The translations under genes were made by a program, and so were the position numbers. DNA of 64,000 bases from Hyphomicrobiales bacterium (GTDB lineage Bacteria; Pseudomonadota; Alphaproteobacteria; Rhizobiales; Methyloligellaceae). The notes beneath the pieces were generated by a model that saw only the letters and a program-made list of their open reading frames with translations, did not search any database and was not told the DNA's origin. Location: positions 1 to 64,000 of the forward strand of contig JANQLP010000142.1 of assembly GCA_028280515.1 (NCBI GenBank). Direction: 5' to 3'. This document shows, piece by piece, positions 35,377 through 45,792 of this stretch. Position 1 is the stretch's first letter. Every line of letters begins with the position of its first letter.

Positions 35377-35679
35377 TCACTCTTCCGGAGTTTGAAGATA
35401 GGCAATGATGTTCTCGAACTTCCTGCGGGTGTGCGCCCCAGTCTTCAACATATACGCAGCCTTCAACATATAGCAGCCGGGCACGGTCGTCCGATCGCCG
35501 AATACGGCCTTACCGTGGAACGGCCTGTTCGTCATGTCCTTGTCGGTGATCGGGTTGCTGACCTTGAGGTTGTCGATCTCGACGTGATCCGGGGTCAGTG
35601 CCGGCACCTCCACCGGCCCGCCTGCAAGAATTACGGCGGACGGAATACCGGCCACAACCGTACTGTCGGGTGTCTTCAT
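35377..35679 (-). CDS. Heme-free protein of unknown function in the soxX position
   Basis: 100 residues, not recognised. It occupies the place of soxX before soxY but has no C-x-x-C-H motif and no clear signal peptide. A single cysteine lies in V-P-G-C-Y-M-L-K. The sequence Y-M-L-K-A-A-Y-M-L-K reflects a fresh tandem duplication of about 17-18 bases (around 35443-35477). The C-terminal E-N-I-I-A-Y-L-Q-T resembles the end of class I cytochromes, which may hint at a decayed or divergent SoxX, but that is weak. Clear G-A-G-G-G-A-G-G site before the ATG. Confidence 0.65.
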   Translation of the reverse strand: MKTPDSTVVAGIPSAVILAGGPVEVPALTPDHVEIDNLKVSNPITDKDMTNRPFHGKAVFGDRTTVPGCYMLKAAYMLKTGAHTRRKFENIIAYLQTPEE

Positions 35680-35999
35680 GCTGGTGTCTCCCTCCCTCGA
35701 GACCCATCGGGATCCGGCTTTGCGCCTATTCGTGGATTCCACTGATGACACCATAGAGCCTGCCAGACACAAACGGCAAAATCAATGGTCACATGCGAAT
35801 ATTTGAATAAGTAAGCCTCCAAACGGCGTATTTGTCGCAGAACTCGGTCAATCCGCCGGAATTGTGTCTGGAGTAACGGGTGAGCAGGCTTTTGACCTTG
35901 CATGTCAAACCGGAAACAGGGCTTGCAGCGCGACACTGCGCCCGCCGTTGCGATACATTCAATATATGTAATGTGAAGAATCTCCTTTATGATCAGTGC
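35680..35999. other. Divergent regulatory region between the sox operon and soxS
   Basis: No gene. Two AT-rich patches: 35797-35810 (two GAAT half sites in tandem) and 35955-35974. Probably the main sox promoter region. Confidence 0.6.
35957..35972. promoter_or_regulatory. Candidate operator upstream of soxS
   Basis: ATTC-N8-TAAT within a larger inverted repeat, ACATT at 35955 and AATGT ending 35974. It is 28 bases before the soxS start, where binding would block transcription of soxS-soxR. Confidence 0.5.
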
Positions 36000-36422
36000 A
36001 TGATCAGGTGTTCACTCATATGCATCGTTCTGGCTTGGCTTTGGCTGCATGCGCCCGCGCGTGCCGCGGAGCTCGTCATGGTCGAACAGCAGGCGTGCGA
36101 ATGGTGTGAGGTGTGGAACGCCGAAGTCGGCATCGTCTACAACAAGACCAAGGAGGGGCGCGCCGCGCCGCTCAGACGCATCGACATTCACGACCCGATG
36201 CCGCGCGATCTTGAGTTCATTCGTGGGCTTGTTTTCACACCCACGTTCGTGCTCATCGACAAAGGCGAGGAAATAGGCCGCATACTTGGTTATCCCGGAG
36301 AGGACTTTTTTTGGGGGCTTTTGCAGAAGCTGATGGAGAAACTGCCCGACAAGGCGGCGCAAGGTCACGTGCCCGCTCGAGCACGGTCGGAGCGCCCGGC
36401 AAACGCTGCCATACGGGAATAA
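36000..36422 (+). CDS. soxS: SoxS-like periplasmic thioredoxin
   Basis: 140 residues from the ATG at 36000: signal peptide then CEWC at 33-36 and a cis-proline-type F-T-P-T-F motif. SoxS reduces and reactivates SoxY in Paracoccus. It is followed after nine bases by soxR, matching the classic soxS-soxR arrangement. The ribosome site is weak. Confidence 0.82.
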   Translation: MIRCSLICIVLAWLWLHAPARAAELVMVEQQACEWCEVWNAEVGIVYNKTKEGRAAPLRRIDIHDPMPRDLEFIRGLVFTPTFVLIDKGEEIGRILGYPGEDFFWGLLQKLMEKLPDKAAQGHVPARARSERPANAAIRE

Positions 36423-36431
36423 GAGGATCAC

Positions 36432-36773
36432 ATGACAGATACTGTCATCTCTCTGGAAACAGGCGACTATGAGTCGATGGCCGACAGCGCCAAGGCCGCA
36501 AGCGATCTGCTGCGGGCGTTGGCGCACGAGGCCCGGCTGATGATCTTGTGTATGCTGGTGGAAGGCGAGAAGTCGGTCGGCGAGCTCGAAGCGTTTCTCG
36601 AAATGCGCCAGCCGACCGTGTCTCAGCAACTTGCGAGATTGCGGGCCGACCGTCTCGTGCAAACACGCCGCGAAGGCAAGACGATTTACTACTCCCTGGC
36701 AAGCGAGGAAGCCCGGAAAGTGGTTTCCGTGCTGTATGACCTCTATTGCAGGGATAATGCGCAATGCTCCTGA
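36432..36773 (+). CDS. soxR: ArsR-family regulator SoxR (copy 2)
   Basis: 113 residues. Nearly the same core as the regulator at 25254: Q-P-T-V-S-Q-Q-L-A-R-L-R-A-D-R-L-V and Y-Y-S-L-A-S-E-E-A. C40 and C106 are 66 residues apart, the persulfide-sensing pair; C112 is extra. Represses sox genes in the absence of sulfur compounds in characterised relatives. Confidence 0.9.
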   Translation: MTDTVISLETGDYESMADSAKAASDLLRALAHEARLMILCMLVEGEKSVGELEAFLEMRQPTVSQQLARLRADRLVQTRREGKTIYYSLASEEARKVVSVLYDLYCRDNAQCS

Positions 36774-36817
36774 CGGCTTTTTGAACCGCCCCGTCGTGAG
36801 CGCTGACTGAGTTGGGT

Positions 36818-37921
36818 ATGGGCGCTCTATCAACACCGACAATCATCATCCTGTCCGGATTGGTGCTGGGCATTGTGATGGGTGCCACCGCGCGCGGCGC
36901 GCGGTTTTGTACGTTCGGTGCGGTCGAGGAGCTGGTGCTCGCCGGAAAGACACTGCGGATCAGAGCCTGGGCGCTTGCGATCGCAACGGCGATGATCATG
37001 GTGCAGATCATGCACCAGGCCGGCATGGCCCGCATCGACCAGGTGTTCTACCTGCAGCCGGAGTTCGGTCTGATCGGCGCCATCGTCGGCGGTCTGCTCT
37101 TCGGTCTCGGTATGTCCATGGTCGGCACCTGCGGTTACGGGGTGCTGGTTCGCATGGCGGGCGGCGACCTGAAAGCCGTGTTCAATTTCCTCGTGCTCGG
37201 GCTGAGCGGCTACATGACGGCGCGTGGCCTGACGTCGCTGGTGAAGACCAATTTCATCGACTCGCTGACGATCAACCTGTCCGCCATCGGCGGGCAGGGC
37301 ATACCCAACGTACTGGCAGGCCTGACGGGGACAAATGCGGATGTGCTCTGGCTTCCGACGGGCCTCGTCATCGCTGGCGCTGTGTTCGTCTACTGCTTCA
37401 GGGACCCGGAATTTCGCCGCAGCCGGCGGGATATCGCCGCGGGGTTGCTGATCGGCCTTTCCGTGGCCGGCGGTTTCTTTGTGACGGGCACCTTCGGTTC
37501 CGACCTGTTCGATCCCGTCCGCGTCCAGTCGCTGACCTACGTGCTCCCTCTGGGCGAGACCATCGTGTGGCTCATGACGTTCACGGGCAGCGTGCTCACC
37601 TTCGCCATTGCCGTTGTCATCGGCACCGTCGGCGGCGCCTATACAGTTGCCATCTACAAAAGCGAATTTCGTTGGGAAGGTTTCGACGATATGCAGAGCA
37701 TGCGGCGCCACCTCATCGGATCGGCGGCGATGGGCGCCGGAGGGGTGACGGCTCTGGGATGCACCATCGGGCAGGGGATCTCCGGGATCTCCACACTGGC
37801 CATGTCACCGTTCATTTCGCTCGTCTCCATATTCGCCGGGTCGATCTTTGGCCTCTACTGGCTCATGACAGGCAGTGCGCGCGAAGCCTGGTTGATGCTT
37901 GTCGGCGGACAGGCGGAGTAG
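36818..37921 (+). CDS. YeeE/YedE-family transporter, SoxT-like
   Basis: 367 residues, about ten membrane segments. Conserved cysteines R-F-C-T-F-G, G-T-C-G-Y-G and L-G-C-T-I-G-Q-G. The ATG at 36818 is preferred to a TTG six bases earlier. Third gene of soxS-soxR-soxT, the standard order. Same length as the paralogue at 8104 but with G-T-C-G-Y-G in place of G-G-C-A-S-R. Confidence 0.85.
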   Translation: MGALSTPTIIILSGLVLGIVMGATARGARFCTFGAVEELVLAGKTLRIRAWALAIATAMIMVQIMHQAGMARIDQVFYLQPEFGLIGAIVGGLLFGLGMSMVGTCGYGVLVRMAGGDLKAVFNFLVLGLSGYMTARGLTSLVKTNFIDSLTINLSAIGGQGIPNVLAGLTGTNADVLWLPTGLVIAGAVFVYCFRDPEFRRSRRDIAAGLLIGLSVAGGFFVTGTFGSDLFDPVRVQSLTYVLPLGETIVWLMTFTGSVLTFAIAVVIGTVGGAYTVAIYKSEFRWEGFDDMQSMRRHLIGSAAMGAGGVTALGCTIGQGISGISTLAMSPFISLVSIFAGSIFGLYWLMTGSAREAWLMLVGGQAE

Positions 37922-38623
37922 TCAGTTCGGTTGGCCGAGCAACGCGCGGACAATCGCGGGAAGTCTCTTTACGCTCCAGTCGGGCACCAGCCAATCCGCT
38001 TCCCTAAAATCCTCATTGCGCGCATAGGCCGATGGCGATGCGATCACCCGTAGCCCTGCGCCCTTGGCGGAGAGCAGTCCGTTGCGGGTGTCCTCGAACG
38101 CCAGCGCCCGTTCCGGGGAAACGTCGAGGCGCTGAAGCGCGAGTTCATAGATATCCGGCGCCGGCTTTTTCCGCGTGACCTCGTCCCCGGCGGCGATGAC
38201 CTCGAACAGTTCGTGTGCCGGTTTGCCAAGACACGCCTGGCACAGTGCGTCCACATTCCCGCGGCTCGTCGTCGTCGCCACCGCGAGGCGCGCGCCGGCC
38301 CGATGCGCCGCGCTGATCAGTTCGCCCATGCCATCGCGCAGGGCAAGACCGCCGGAGTGCACGATCTGCCCGTAGCGCGCCGTCTTGCGTATGTGAAGCG
38401 CGGCAAGCCGTTCGTCGTCTGGTTCATCACGCCCGATTGCGTCGCGGTGGGCGCGCATGCGCTCCTTGCCACCGGTGGTCAGAAGCAGCCGGCTGTAGTC
38501 GTCTTCGCTCCAATGCCAGTCCAGGCCGGCTTCATGGAAGATCTCGTTGAATGCGCGGCGGTGCACCTCTTCGGTCTCGGCCAGGGTGCCGTCCACGTCG
38601 AAGATCAGGGCTGAAAGGCTCAC
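37922..38623 (-). CDS. cbbY: CbbY, sugar bisphosphate phosphatase
   Basis: 233 residues, HAD family with nucleophile motif F-D-V-D-G-T (D9, D11), T-T-T-S-R-G and K-K-P-A-P-D-I-Y. CbbY removes xylulose-1,5-bisphosphate, a RuBisCO inhibitor. Overlaps the end of cbbX by four bases; last gene of the cbb operon. Confidence 0.92.
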   Translation of the reverse strand: MSLSALIFDVDGTLAETEEVHRRAFNEIFHEAGLDWHWSEDDYSRLLLTTGGKERMRAHRDAIGRDEPDDERLAALHIRKTARYGQIVHSGGLALRDGMGELISAAHRAGARLAVATTTSRGNVDALCQACLGKPAHELFEVIAAGDEVTRKKPAPDIYELALQRLDVSPERALAFEDTRNGLLSAKGAGLRVIASPSAYARNEDFREADWLVPDWSVKRLPAIVRALLGQPN

Positions 38624-39570
38624 GCGCCTTGCACCTGTTCGTCGCTCTCCGGCGTAGCGCTCGCCCGGTCGACGTCGAGGCCGCCCCGGAAGACGCGGCT
38701 TGCGCGAATATCCGCTTCCGAAATGGTGCTCAGCGCCTTTGCATCGAGTGCGCCGTTGGCGGTGTCGAACAGGCGGTTCGCCTGGCGCAGCCGCGCTCGG
38801 TCGAGGGCATTGCGGATCGAGCGAGCATTGGCGAAATGGGGCTGCCCGCGCCGCGCGGCGATGTACTCGCTCATGGCCTGCCGCGCAGCGGCGTCGAAGG
38901 CGTAATTCTGTTCGCCCAGCATGATTTCGGAGATCTGCAGCAGCTCCTCATCCGAGTAATCGGGAAACTCGATGTGATGCGCGATGCGGGAGCGGAATCC
39001 GGGATTGGACTTGAAGAAGCGGTCCATGCGCTCCGCATAGCCTGCAAGGATGACGACCAGATCGTCGCGATTGTTCTCCATGACCTGAAGCAGGATTTCG
39101 ATCGCCTCCTGGCCATAGTCGCGCTCATTGTCGGGCCGATAGAGATAGTAGGCCTCGTCGATGAACAGAACGCCGCCCATGGCCTTCTTCAGGACCTCTT
39201 TGGTCTTCGGCGCGGTGTGGCCAATATATTGTCCGACGAGATCGTCCCGCGTGACGGTCACGAGATGACCTTTGCGGACATAGCCCAGCCGGTGCAAAAG
39301 GTCGGCCATCTTCAGCGCCACTGTCGTTTTTCCGGTCCCCGGATTGCCGGTGAAGGACATGTGCAGCGTCGGCGTTTCGGTCGCCAGCCCCATCTCGCGA
39401 CGCGCCTGATCGACGAGCAGAAGGGCGGCCGTCTCGCGGATGCGTTGTTTCACGGGCTCCAGACCGACCATGGTCTCGTCCAGTTCCCGCAGGACATCGC
39501 GGACGCCGCTCTCCTCGAACGCCTTGCCGAGGTCGACGCTTTGCGGAGTGTCTTCCAGCTTTCCCGTCAT
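38620..39570 (-). CDS. cbbX: CbbX, red-type RuBisCO activase
   Basis: 316 residues, AAA+ ATPase with Walker [10 protein letters not shown] (about 75-83) and Walker [11 protein letters not shown]. Pulls on the RbcL C-terminus to release bound sugar phosphates. Its partner is the red-type CbbL at 40079. Start set at 39570; upstream codons run through the terminator. Confidence 0.95.
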   Translation of the reverse strand: MTGKLEDTPQSVDLGKAFEESGVRDVLRELDETMVGLEPVKQRIRETAALLLVDQARREMGLATETPTLHMSFTGNPGTGKTTVALKMADLLHRLGYVRKGHLVTVTRDDLVGQYIGHTAPKTKEVLKKAMGGVLFIDEAYYLYRPDNERDYGQEAIEILLQVMENNRDDLVVILAGYAERMDRFFKSNPGFRSRIAHHIEFPDYSDEELLQISEIMLGEQNYAFDAAARQAMSEYIAARRGQPHFANARSIRNALDRARLRQANRLFDTANGALDAKALSTISEADIRASRVFRGGLDVDRASATPESDEQVQGA

Positions 39571-39584
39571 TCGCTTTTTCGCTC

Positions 39585-39620
39585 CCGAAAAAAAGGGGCC
39601 CGGATCTGTGAGATCCGGGC
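39585..39620 (-). terminator. Strong stem-loop with T-run between cbbS and cbbX
   Basis: Perfect 10-bp stem GCCCGGATCT/AGATCCGGGC with a GTG loop (39598-39620), followed on the minus strand, after a few G/C bases, by an unbroken run of T. It looks like a Rho-independent terminator or attenuator that would keep cbbX-cbbY below cbbLS. Confidence 0.75.
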
Positions 39621-39634
39621 AGTCAGGGGAGGAG

Positions 39635-40054
39635 TTACGTGTAACGCTCGCCTTCAGGCCTGGCGCAGGCATAGGACTCGATGGTGTAGTGGATGGCGCG
39701 TCCCTCGCCTTCCTGCCGGACGACCCGGAAGCCGGGTTCAGACTTGGGCCGGTTGACGATGAACGACATTCGGATCGATTCCCAACCGGGCGACGCATCG
39801 AACGCAATGACGCGGATGTACTTGTCACCGTTCTCCTTGCGGCATTCGTTCACCTCGAACACGACCGCTGCGGCGTCGGGATTTTCGAACATGGGATGTC
39901 CCCACATTTCCCAGTACGTGTTTCTGGGGTGTGGGTCGTCCGTGTATTCCACGGAAACGGCCCAGCCCCTGTCGATGGCGTATTGGGCCTGGACGCGGAT
40001 GTCTTCGTCGGTGAAGTCACCCAGATAGCTGAATTGGCCTTGTCTAAGACGCAT
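39635..40054 (-). CDS. cbbS: RuBisCO small subunit, red-type form I
   Basis: 139 residues. Longer than green-type small subunits, with the extra C-terminal hairpin typical of form IC/ID (ending [11 protein letters not shown]). Starts [10 protein letters not shown]. Twenty-four bases after cbbL. Confidence 0.95.
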   Translation of the reverse strand: MRLRQGQFSYLGDFTDEDIRVQAQYAIDRGWAVSVEYTDDPHPRNTYWEMWGHPMFENPDAAAVVFEVNECRKENGDKYIRVIAFDASPGWESIRMSFIVNRPKSEPGFRVVRQEGEGRAIHYTIESYACARPEGERYT

Positions 40055-40078
40055 GTGTCTGTCTCCTCTTTCCGACGC

Positions 40079-41548
<1,470 letters not shown>

Positions 41549-41568
41549 TTACCTCACTGTCTTCAGGG

Positions 41569-42648
41569 TTACGCGGCGCGCGGCGCGGACACTTGCGGAT
41601 CGAGCGCGCCTGTGGCGTAACGGTTGGCCATTTCATCCAGCGGCACCGGTTTGATGCCGCCCGCATGACCGGCGGTGCCGAACCTCTCGAACCGGTCGGC
41701 GCACAGCCGCTCCAGCTCGTCCATCGCCGGCTTCATGAATTTGCGCGGATCGAACTCGCGCGGGTCCTCCTTCGCCAGCTTGCGGAACTGGCCGGTCATG
41801 GCCATTCGGCAGTCGGTGTCGATGTTGACCTTGCGCACGCCCATCTTGATGCCGCGCTCGATTTCCTTGACGGGCACGCCGTAGGTCTGGGGCATCTCGC
41901 CGCCGAATTCGTTGATCAGGTCCTGCAGGTATTGCGGTACCGACGATGAGCCATGCATCACCAGATGGGTGTTGGGGAGCTTCTCGTGAATCGCCGAGAT
42001 GGTGGACATGGAGAGGATTTCGCCATCCGGCTTGCGGGTGAACTTGTAGGCGCCGTGAGACGTGCCGCAGGCAATCGCCAAGGCGTCGCATTTCGTCCTC
42101 GTCACGAAATCGACCGCCTGGTCCGGATCGGTCAGAAGTTGCGACTGGTCGAGCTTGCCTTCCGCGCCTGACCCGTCTTCCTCGCTCGCCTCGCCGGTTT
42201 CCAGGCTGCCGAGCACGCCGAGCTCGCCTTCGACCGACGCGCCGACCGCATGGGCCGCCCTGGCGACGCGCGCGGTGATTTCCACGTTGTAGTCGTAGGA
42301 TGCCGGCGTCTTCATGTCCTCTTCCAGCGACCCGTCCATCATGACCGATGTGAACCCGTTGCGGATTGCCGACAGGCAGGTCGCGTCGTTATTGCCATGG
42401 TCCTGATGCAGAACCACCGGAATGTCGGGATAGGTTTCCACGAGGGCCTGAACCAGGTGGCGCAGCATGATGTCGCCGGCATAGGAGCGGGCGCCCCGGC
42501 TCGCCTGCAGGATTACCGGCGAGTCCGTCTTCGCCGCGGCCCGCATGATTGCGAGACCCTGTTCCATGTTGTTGATGTTGAAAGCCGGCACGCCGTAGCC
42601 GTGCTCGGCTGCGTGATCCAGCAGTTGACGCAATGTCACCAGTGCCAT
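41569..42648 (-). CDS. cbbA: Fructose-bisphosphate aldolase, class II
   Basis: 359 residues. Zinc-binding and catalytic motif V-L-H-Q-D-H-G-N-N and later H-G-S-S-S-V-P; ends with a G-G-I-K-P-V segment. Calvin-cycle aldolase by context (fructose- and sedoheptulose-bisphosphate). Between prk and cbbL. Confidence 0.95.
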   Translation of the reverse strand: MALVTLRQLLDHAAEHGYGVPAFNINNMEQGLAIMRAAAKTDSPVILQASRGARSYAGDIMLRHLVQALVETYPDIPVVLHQDHGNNDATCLSAIRNGFTSVMMDGSLEEDMKTPASYDYNVEITARVARAAHAVGASVEGELGVLGSLETGEASEEDGSGAEGKLDQSQLLTDPDQAVDFVTRTKCDALAIACGTSHGAYKFTRKPDGEILSMSTISAIHEKLPNTHLVMHGSSSVPQYLQDLINEFGGEMPQTYGVPVKEIERGIKMGVRKVNIDTDCRMAMTGQFRKLAKEDPREFDPRKFMKPAMDELERLCADRFERFGTAGHAGGIKPVPLDEMANRYATGALDPQVSAPRAA

Positions 42649-42744
42649 GTTCTCCTCCTTCAGGCGGCGTGTGGCGCACCTGCCGCAGTCGCGGGACGGG
42701 CGGCAGAAGCGGGGCGTCGGGTGTGTGCGGTCATCGCTCTTTCC

Positions 42745-43617
42745 TCATGCGCGTTTCGATTCGCTGACAAGGCGCTTGATCATTGGCGTGAAGATCAGCT
42801 GCATGGCGAGATCCATCTTGCCGCCCGGAATGACCAGGGAATTTGCCCGGGTCATCCAGCTGTCGTGGATCATGGCGGTCAGGTAAGGGAAATCGATCCC
42901 CTTCGGATCGCGGAAACGGATCACCAGGAGGCTTTCGTCCGCGGTCGGAATCCAGCGCGCGATGAAGGGGTTCGACGTGTCGACGACCGGGACGCGCTGA
43001 AAATTTATATCGGTCTCGGTGAATTGCGGGCAGATGCAGTGAACGTAGGCGTGCATCCGCCGCAGGATGGTGTCGGTCACCGCCTCGGTCGTGTAGCCGC
43101 GCCGCGACCGGTCACGGTGGATCTTCTGAATCCACTCCAGATTGATCACCGGCACCACGCCGATCTTCAGATCGGCGAACTTCGCGATATTGACCTCGTC
43201 ATTCGCGACCGCTCCGTGAAGTCCTTCATAGAACAGCAGGTCGGAACCGGATTCGAATGGCTTCCACTCGGTGAAATTCCCGGGATCGACGCCATACGTC
43301 TTCGCCTCCGCGTCATCGTGCACGTAGTGGCGCGTCTTGCCCTCGCCGGTCTCGCCATAGACGCGGAACACGTCTTCCAGTTTCTTCAGCTCGTTCGCGT
43401 CGTAGGAAAAATGGCTGAACGTGGCGTCGCCCTCGGCTTTTCTTGCGTCGAGCTGGGCGCGCATGTCCTTTCGGTTGTAGCGGTGGAAGGCGTCACCCTC
43501 GATCGAGGCGGCCATGACGCCCTCGCGCCGGAAGATCTGGTCGAAGGTGGACTTGACCGTTGTCGTGCCGGCGCCGGATGAGCCTGTGACCGATATGATG
43601 GGATGCTTCTTCGACAT
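42745..43617 (-). CDS. cbbP: Phosphoribulokinase
   Basis: 290 residues, proteobacterial type. P-loop T-G-S-S-G-A-G-T-T-T (11-20); R-K-D-M-R and R-D-R-S-R-R-G-Y segments of the family. Makes ribulose-1,5-bisphosphate for RuBisCO. Six bases after cbbF. Confidence 0.95.
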   Translation of the reverse strand: MSKKHPIISVTGSSGAGTTTVKSTFDQIFRREGVMAASIEGDAFHRYNRKDMRAQLDARKAEGDATFSHFSYDANELKKLEDVFRVYGETGEGKTRHYVHDDAEAKTYGVDPGNFTEWKPFESGSDLLFYEGLHGAVANDEVNIAKFADLKIGVVPVINLEWIQKIHRDRSRRGYTTEAVTDTILRRMHAYVHCICPQFTETDINFQRVPVVDTSNPFIARWIPTADESLLVIRFRDPKGIDFPYLTAMIHDSWMTRANSLVIPGGKMDLAMQLIFTPMIKRLVSESKRA

Positions 43618-43623
43618 GTCGAT

Positions 43624-44625
43624 TCAGGCCGTGAACAGACCGCGCGTGCCGAACAGCGCCGACACTTCCTGCTCGGGCAGGTCGTGATAGGCGGCGACGC
43701 GGTCCACCTTGTCGCTCGTGCCGAACACAAAGGGCGTGCGTTGGTGAAGGGATTCGATGTTTCGGTCGAGAATGCGCCCGCAGCCGTCGGTCGCTTTGCC
43801 GCCGGCCTGTTCCACGAGAAAGGCGATCGGCGCGCATTCGTACAGCAGGCGCAAACGTCCGGACTCGTATCCGGGACGGGCATCCGACGGGTAGAGAAAA
43901 ATGCCGCCTCGATTGAAGATCCTGTGCGTTTCGGCCACCAGCGAAGCAATCCAGCGCATGTTGAAATTCTTGGCGCGGGGACCGTCCTCACCGGCAATAC
44001 AGTCATCGATATAGGCGCGGACGGGCTTGGACCAGTGCCGGTAGTTGGACGCATTGATGGCGAATTCGCTCGCCTGCGGTGCGATTTGAAGACCACGTGC
44101 CGCAACACGAAACGTCCGGTCCGTCGGATCGAGCGTGAACTGGACAACGCCGTTACCAAACGTCGCGAGTAGTGATGTGTTCGGGCCATAGACGAAGTAT
44201 CCGGCGGCGATCTGTTCGCCGCACGGGCGCAGGAACGAGGCGTCCGCCGTGTCTGCCGTCTCGAAGACTGAGAAGATCGACCCGACCGATACGTTGACGC
44301 CGATATTGGAAGATCCATCGAGCGGATCGATCGCGACGGCAAGCGTGCCCTTGCTGTCCAGTTCCTCGATGGTGTTGCGTTCCTCCGACGCGTAGAAACG
44401 CACACCTGCGCCTGCAAGAGCCGTGGCGAACCACTCGTCCGCTATGATATCGAGCGCCTTCTGCCGGTCCCCGTCTTCGTTGGTGCCAACCTCCACCTCA
44501 ATTGCCCCGCCGAGCGGCCCGCGCGCGATCACCAGCGAGAGCTGCTCGGCCACGAAACAGAGTGCGTTAAAGAATGCGCGAAAGCGCTGTGGAATTGCCT
44601 CAGGATTTGCGACTGGCTCGATCAT
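43624..44625 (-). CDS. cbbF: Fructose-1,6-bisphosphatase, class I
   Basis: 333 residues with metal motif [13 protein letters not shown] at 44625 preferred over the adjacent TTG because it is spaced correctly from a G-G-A-G-G site. First gene of the cbb operon, divergent from cbbR. Confidence 0.95.
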   Translation of the reverse strand: MIEPVANPEAIPQRFRAFFNALCFVAEQLSLVIARGPLGGAIEVEVGTNEDGDRQKALDIIADEWFATALAGAGVRFYASEERNTIEELDSKGTLAVAIDPLDGSSNIGVNVSVGSIFSVFETADTADASFLRPCGEQIAAGYFVYGPNTSLLATFGNGVVQFTLDPTDRTFRVAARGLQIAPQASEFAINASNYRHWSKPVRAYIDDCIAGEDGPRAKNFNMRWIASLVAETHRIFNRGGIFLYPSDARPGYESGRLRLLYECAPIAFLVEQAGGKATDGCGRILDRNIESLHQRTPFVFGTSDKVDRVAAYHDLPEQEVSALFGTRGLFTA

Positions 44626-44715
44626 CAAGGCCTCCCTTCCTTGATCGGAGGTCCGTGATATGCCAAGACTGGCATTCCAGAAAATTTAATAATCTTGAAT
44701 TAGGATTTTAAAAAA
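44626..44715. promoter_or_regulatory. cbbF-cbbR divergent promoter region
   Basis: Ninety AT-rich bases between divergent starts, with LysR-type T-N11-A half sites and a repeated T-T-A-A-T/A-T-T-A-A theme around 44684-44716. CbbR proteins bind such regions. No ATTC-N8-GAAT element. Confidence 0.55.
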
Positions 44716-45669
44716 TTGAATTCTGAGCTGGCGGTACTGACCCTGAAGAACTTGCGTGCATTGGAGGCCGTCGCTCGCCTTGGTACGATTTCCGAAGCTG
44801 CGGAAGACCTTGGACTGACTCCGCCGGCAGTTCATAACCAGCTGAAAACGCTGGAAAACAATCTTTCCACGACGTTGCTGAATCGTGACAGAGACGGACG
44901 CTTCCGGGCGACCGCCGAAGGAGATGAACTGCTGATCGCCTATGCAAAAGTCGAGTCGGCGCTCGGACGTGCCATGCAGGAAATCGACGCTCTGCGGCGC
45001 GGTGTCGCGGGTACCGTCAACCTCGGCGTCGTCAGCACGGGCAAGTACTTTGCGCCTGGCATCGTCGCCCAGCTGAAGCGTCTGCATCCGGCGATCGACG
45101 TCCGGCTGACCATCGGCAACCGCGACGAGATCATCGCCGGACTTGAGAGTGAGAGCCTCGACCTCGCGATTACCGGACGTCCTCCGCGCGAACCGGCCAA
45201 CAAGGCCTTTCCGATCGGGCCGCACCCGCACGTCTTTATCGCGCGGCCCGGACATCCGATCCTCGAAGTCAGGAAACCGCGGAGCCGTCTCGTTGAGCAG
45301 AATATCATTCTGCGCGAACCCGGGTCCGGCTCGCGCATGCTCGCGATGCGTTTTCTCGACAGGCTCGGAGAGGGGCAGAGCTACTCAAGCACCGTGATGG
45401 GATCGAACGAGACCATCAAACAGGCGGTGATCGCCGGGCTCGGCGTGGCGCTCATATCGGCGCATACGATCATCGACGAACTCCGCGCGGGGCGCCTCGC
45501 ATGCATCCGGCTCAAGGAAATGCCGATTATCCGGCAATGGTATGTGCTCTTGCCGACCGGGCAGACGCGCCGCGCCGCCGTGCAGACGACACTTGACGAA
45601 ATCCGCAAGAACGCATCGTCGATGATGCGCCGAAAGGAACTGGACAAGGTGCTGCGGGCCCTCGTCTAG
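44716..45669 (+). CDS. cbbR: CbbR, LysR-type regulator of the cbb operon
   Basis: 317 residues: N-terminal HTH (L-R-A-L-E-A-V-A-R-L-G-T-I-S-E-A-A) and effector domain. TTG start at 44716, the only one giving the full HTH. Divergent from cbbF, the usual position. Confidence 0.93.
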   Translation: MNSELAVLTLKNLRALEAVARLGTISEAAEDLGLTPPAVHNQLKTLENNLSTTLLNRDRDGRFRATAEGDELLIAYAKVESALGRAMQEIDALRRGVAGTVNLGVVSTGKYFAPGIVAQLKRLHPAIDVRLTIGNRDEIIAGLESESLDLAITGRPPREPANKAFPIGPHPHVFIARPGHPILEVRKPRSRLVEQNIILREPGSGSRMLAMRFLDRLGEGQSYSSTVMGSNETIKQAVIAGLGVALISAHTIIDELRAGRLACIRLKEMPIIRQWYVLLPTGQTRRAAVQTTLDEIRKNASSMMRRKELDKVLRALV

Positions 45670-45792
45670 AACATGATGCTGAGCGATATCAGGGCCCTCA
45701 AACAAAACAGAGTGGAGCTGAGCGATGGTCTGCATCCACGTCTCAACCTCGTCGTGCTCGTGCGCGACCTTGGGGTTTTTCGTGGCTTGTGC

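Noticed and set aside
35377..35679. Calling this gene soxX
   Set aside because: Position fits but there is no CxxCH heme motif and no signal peptide.
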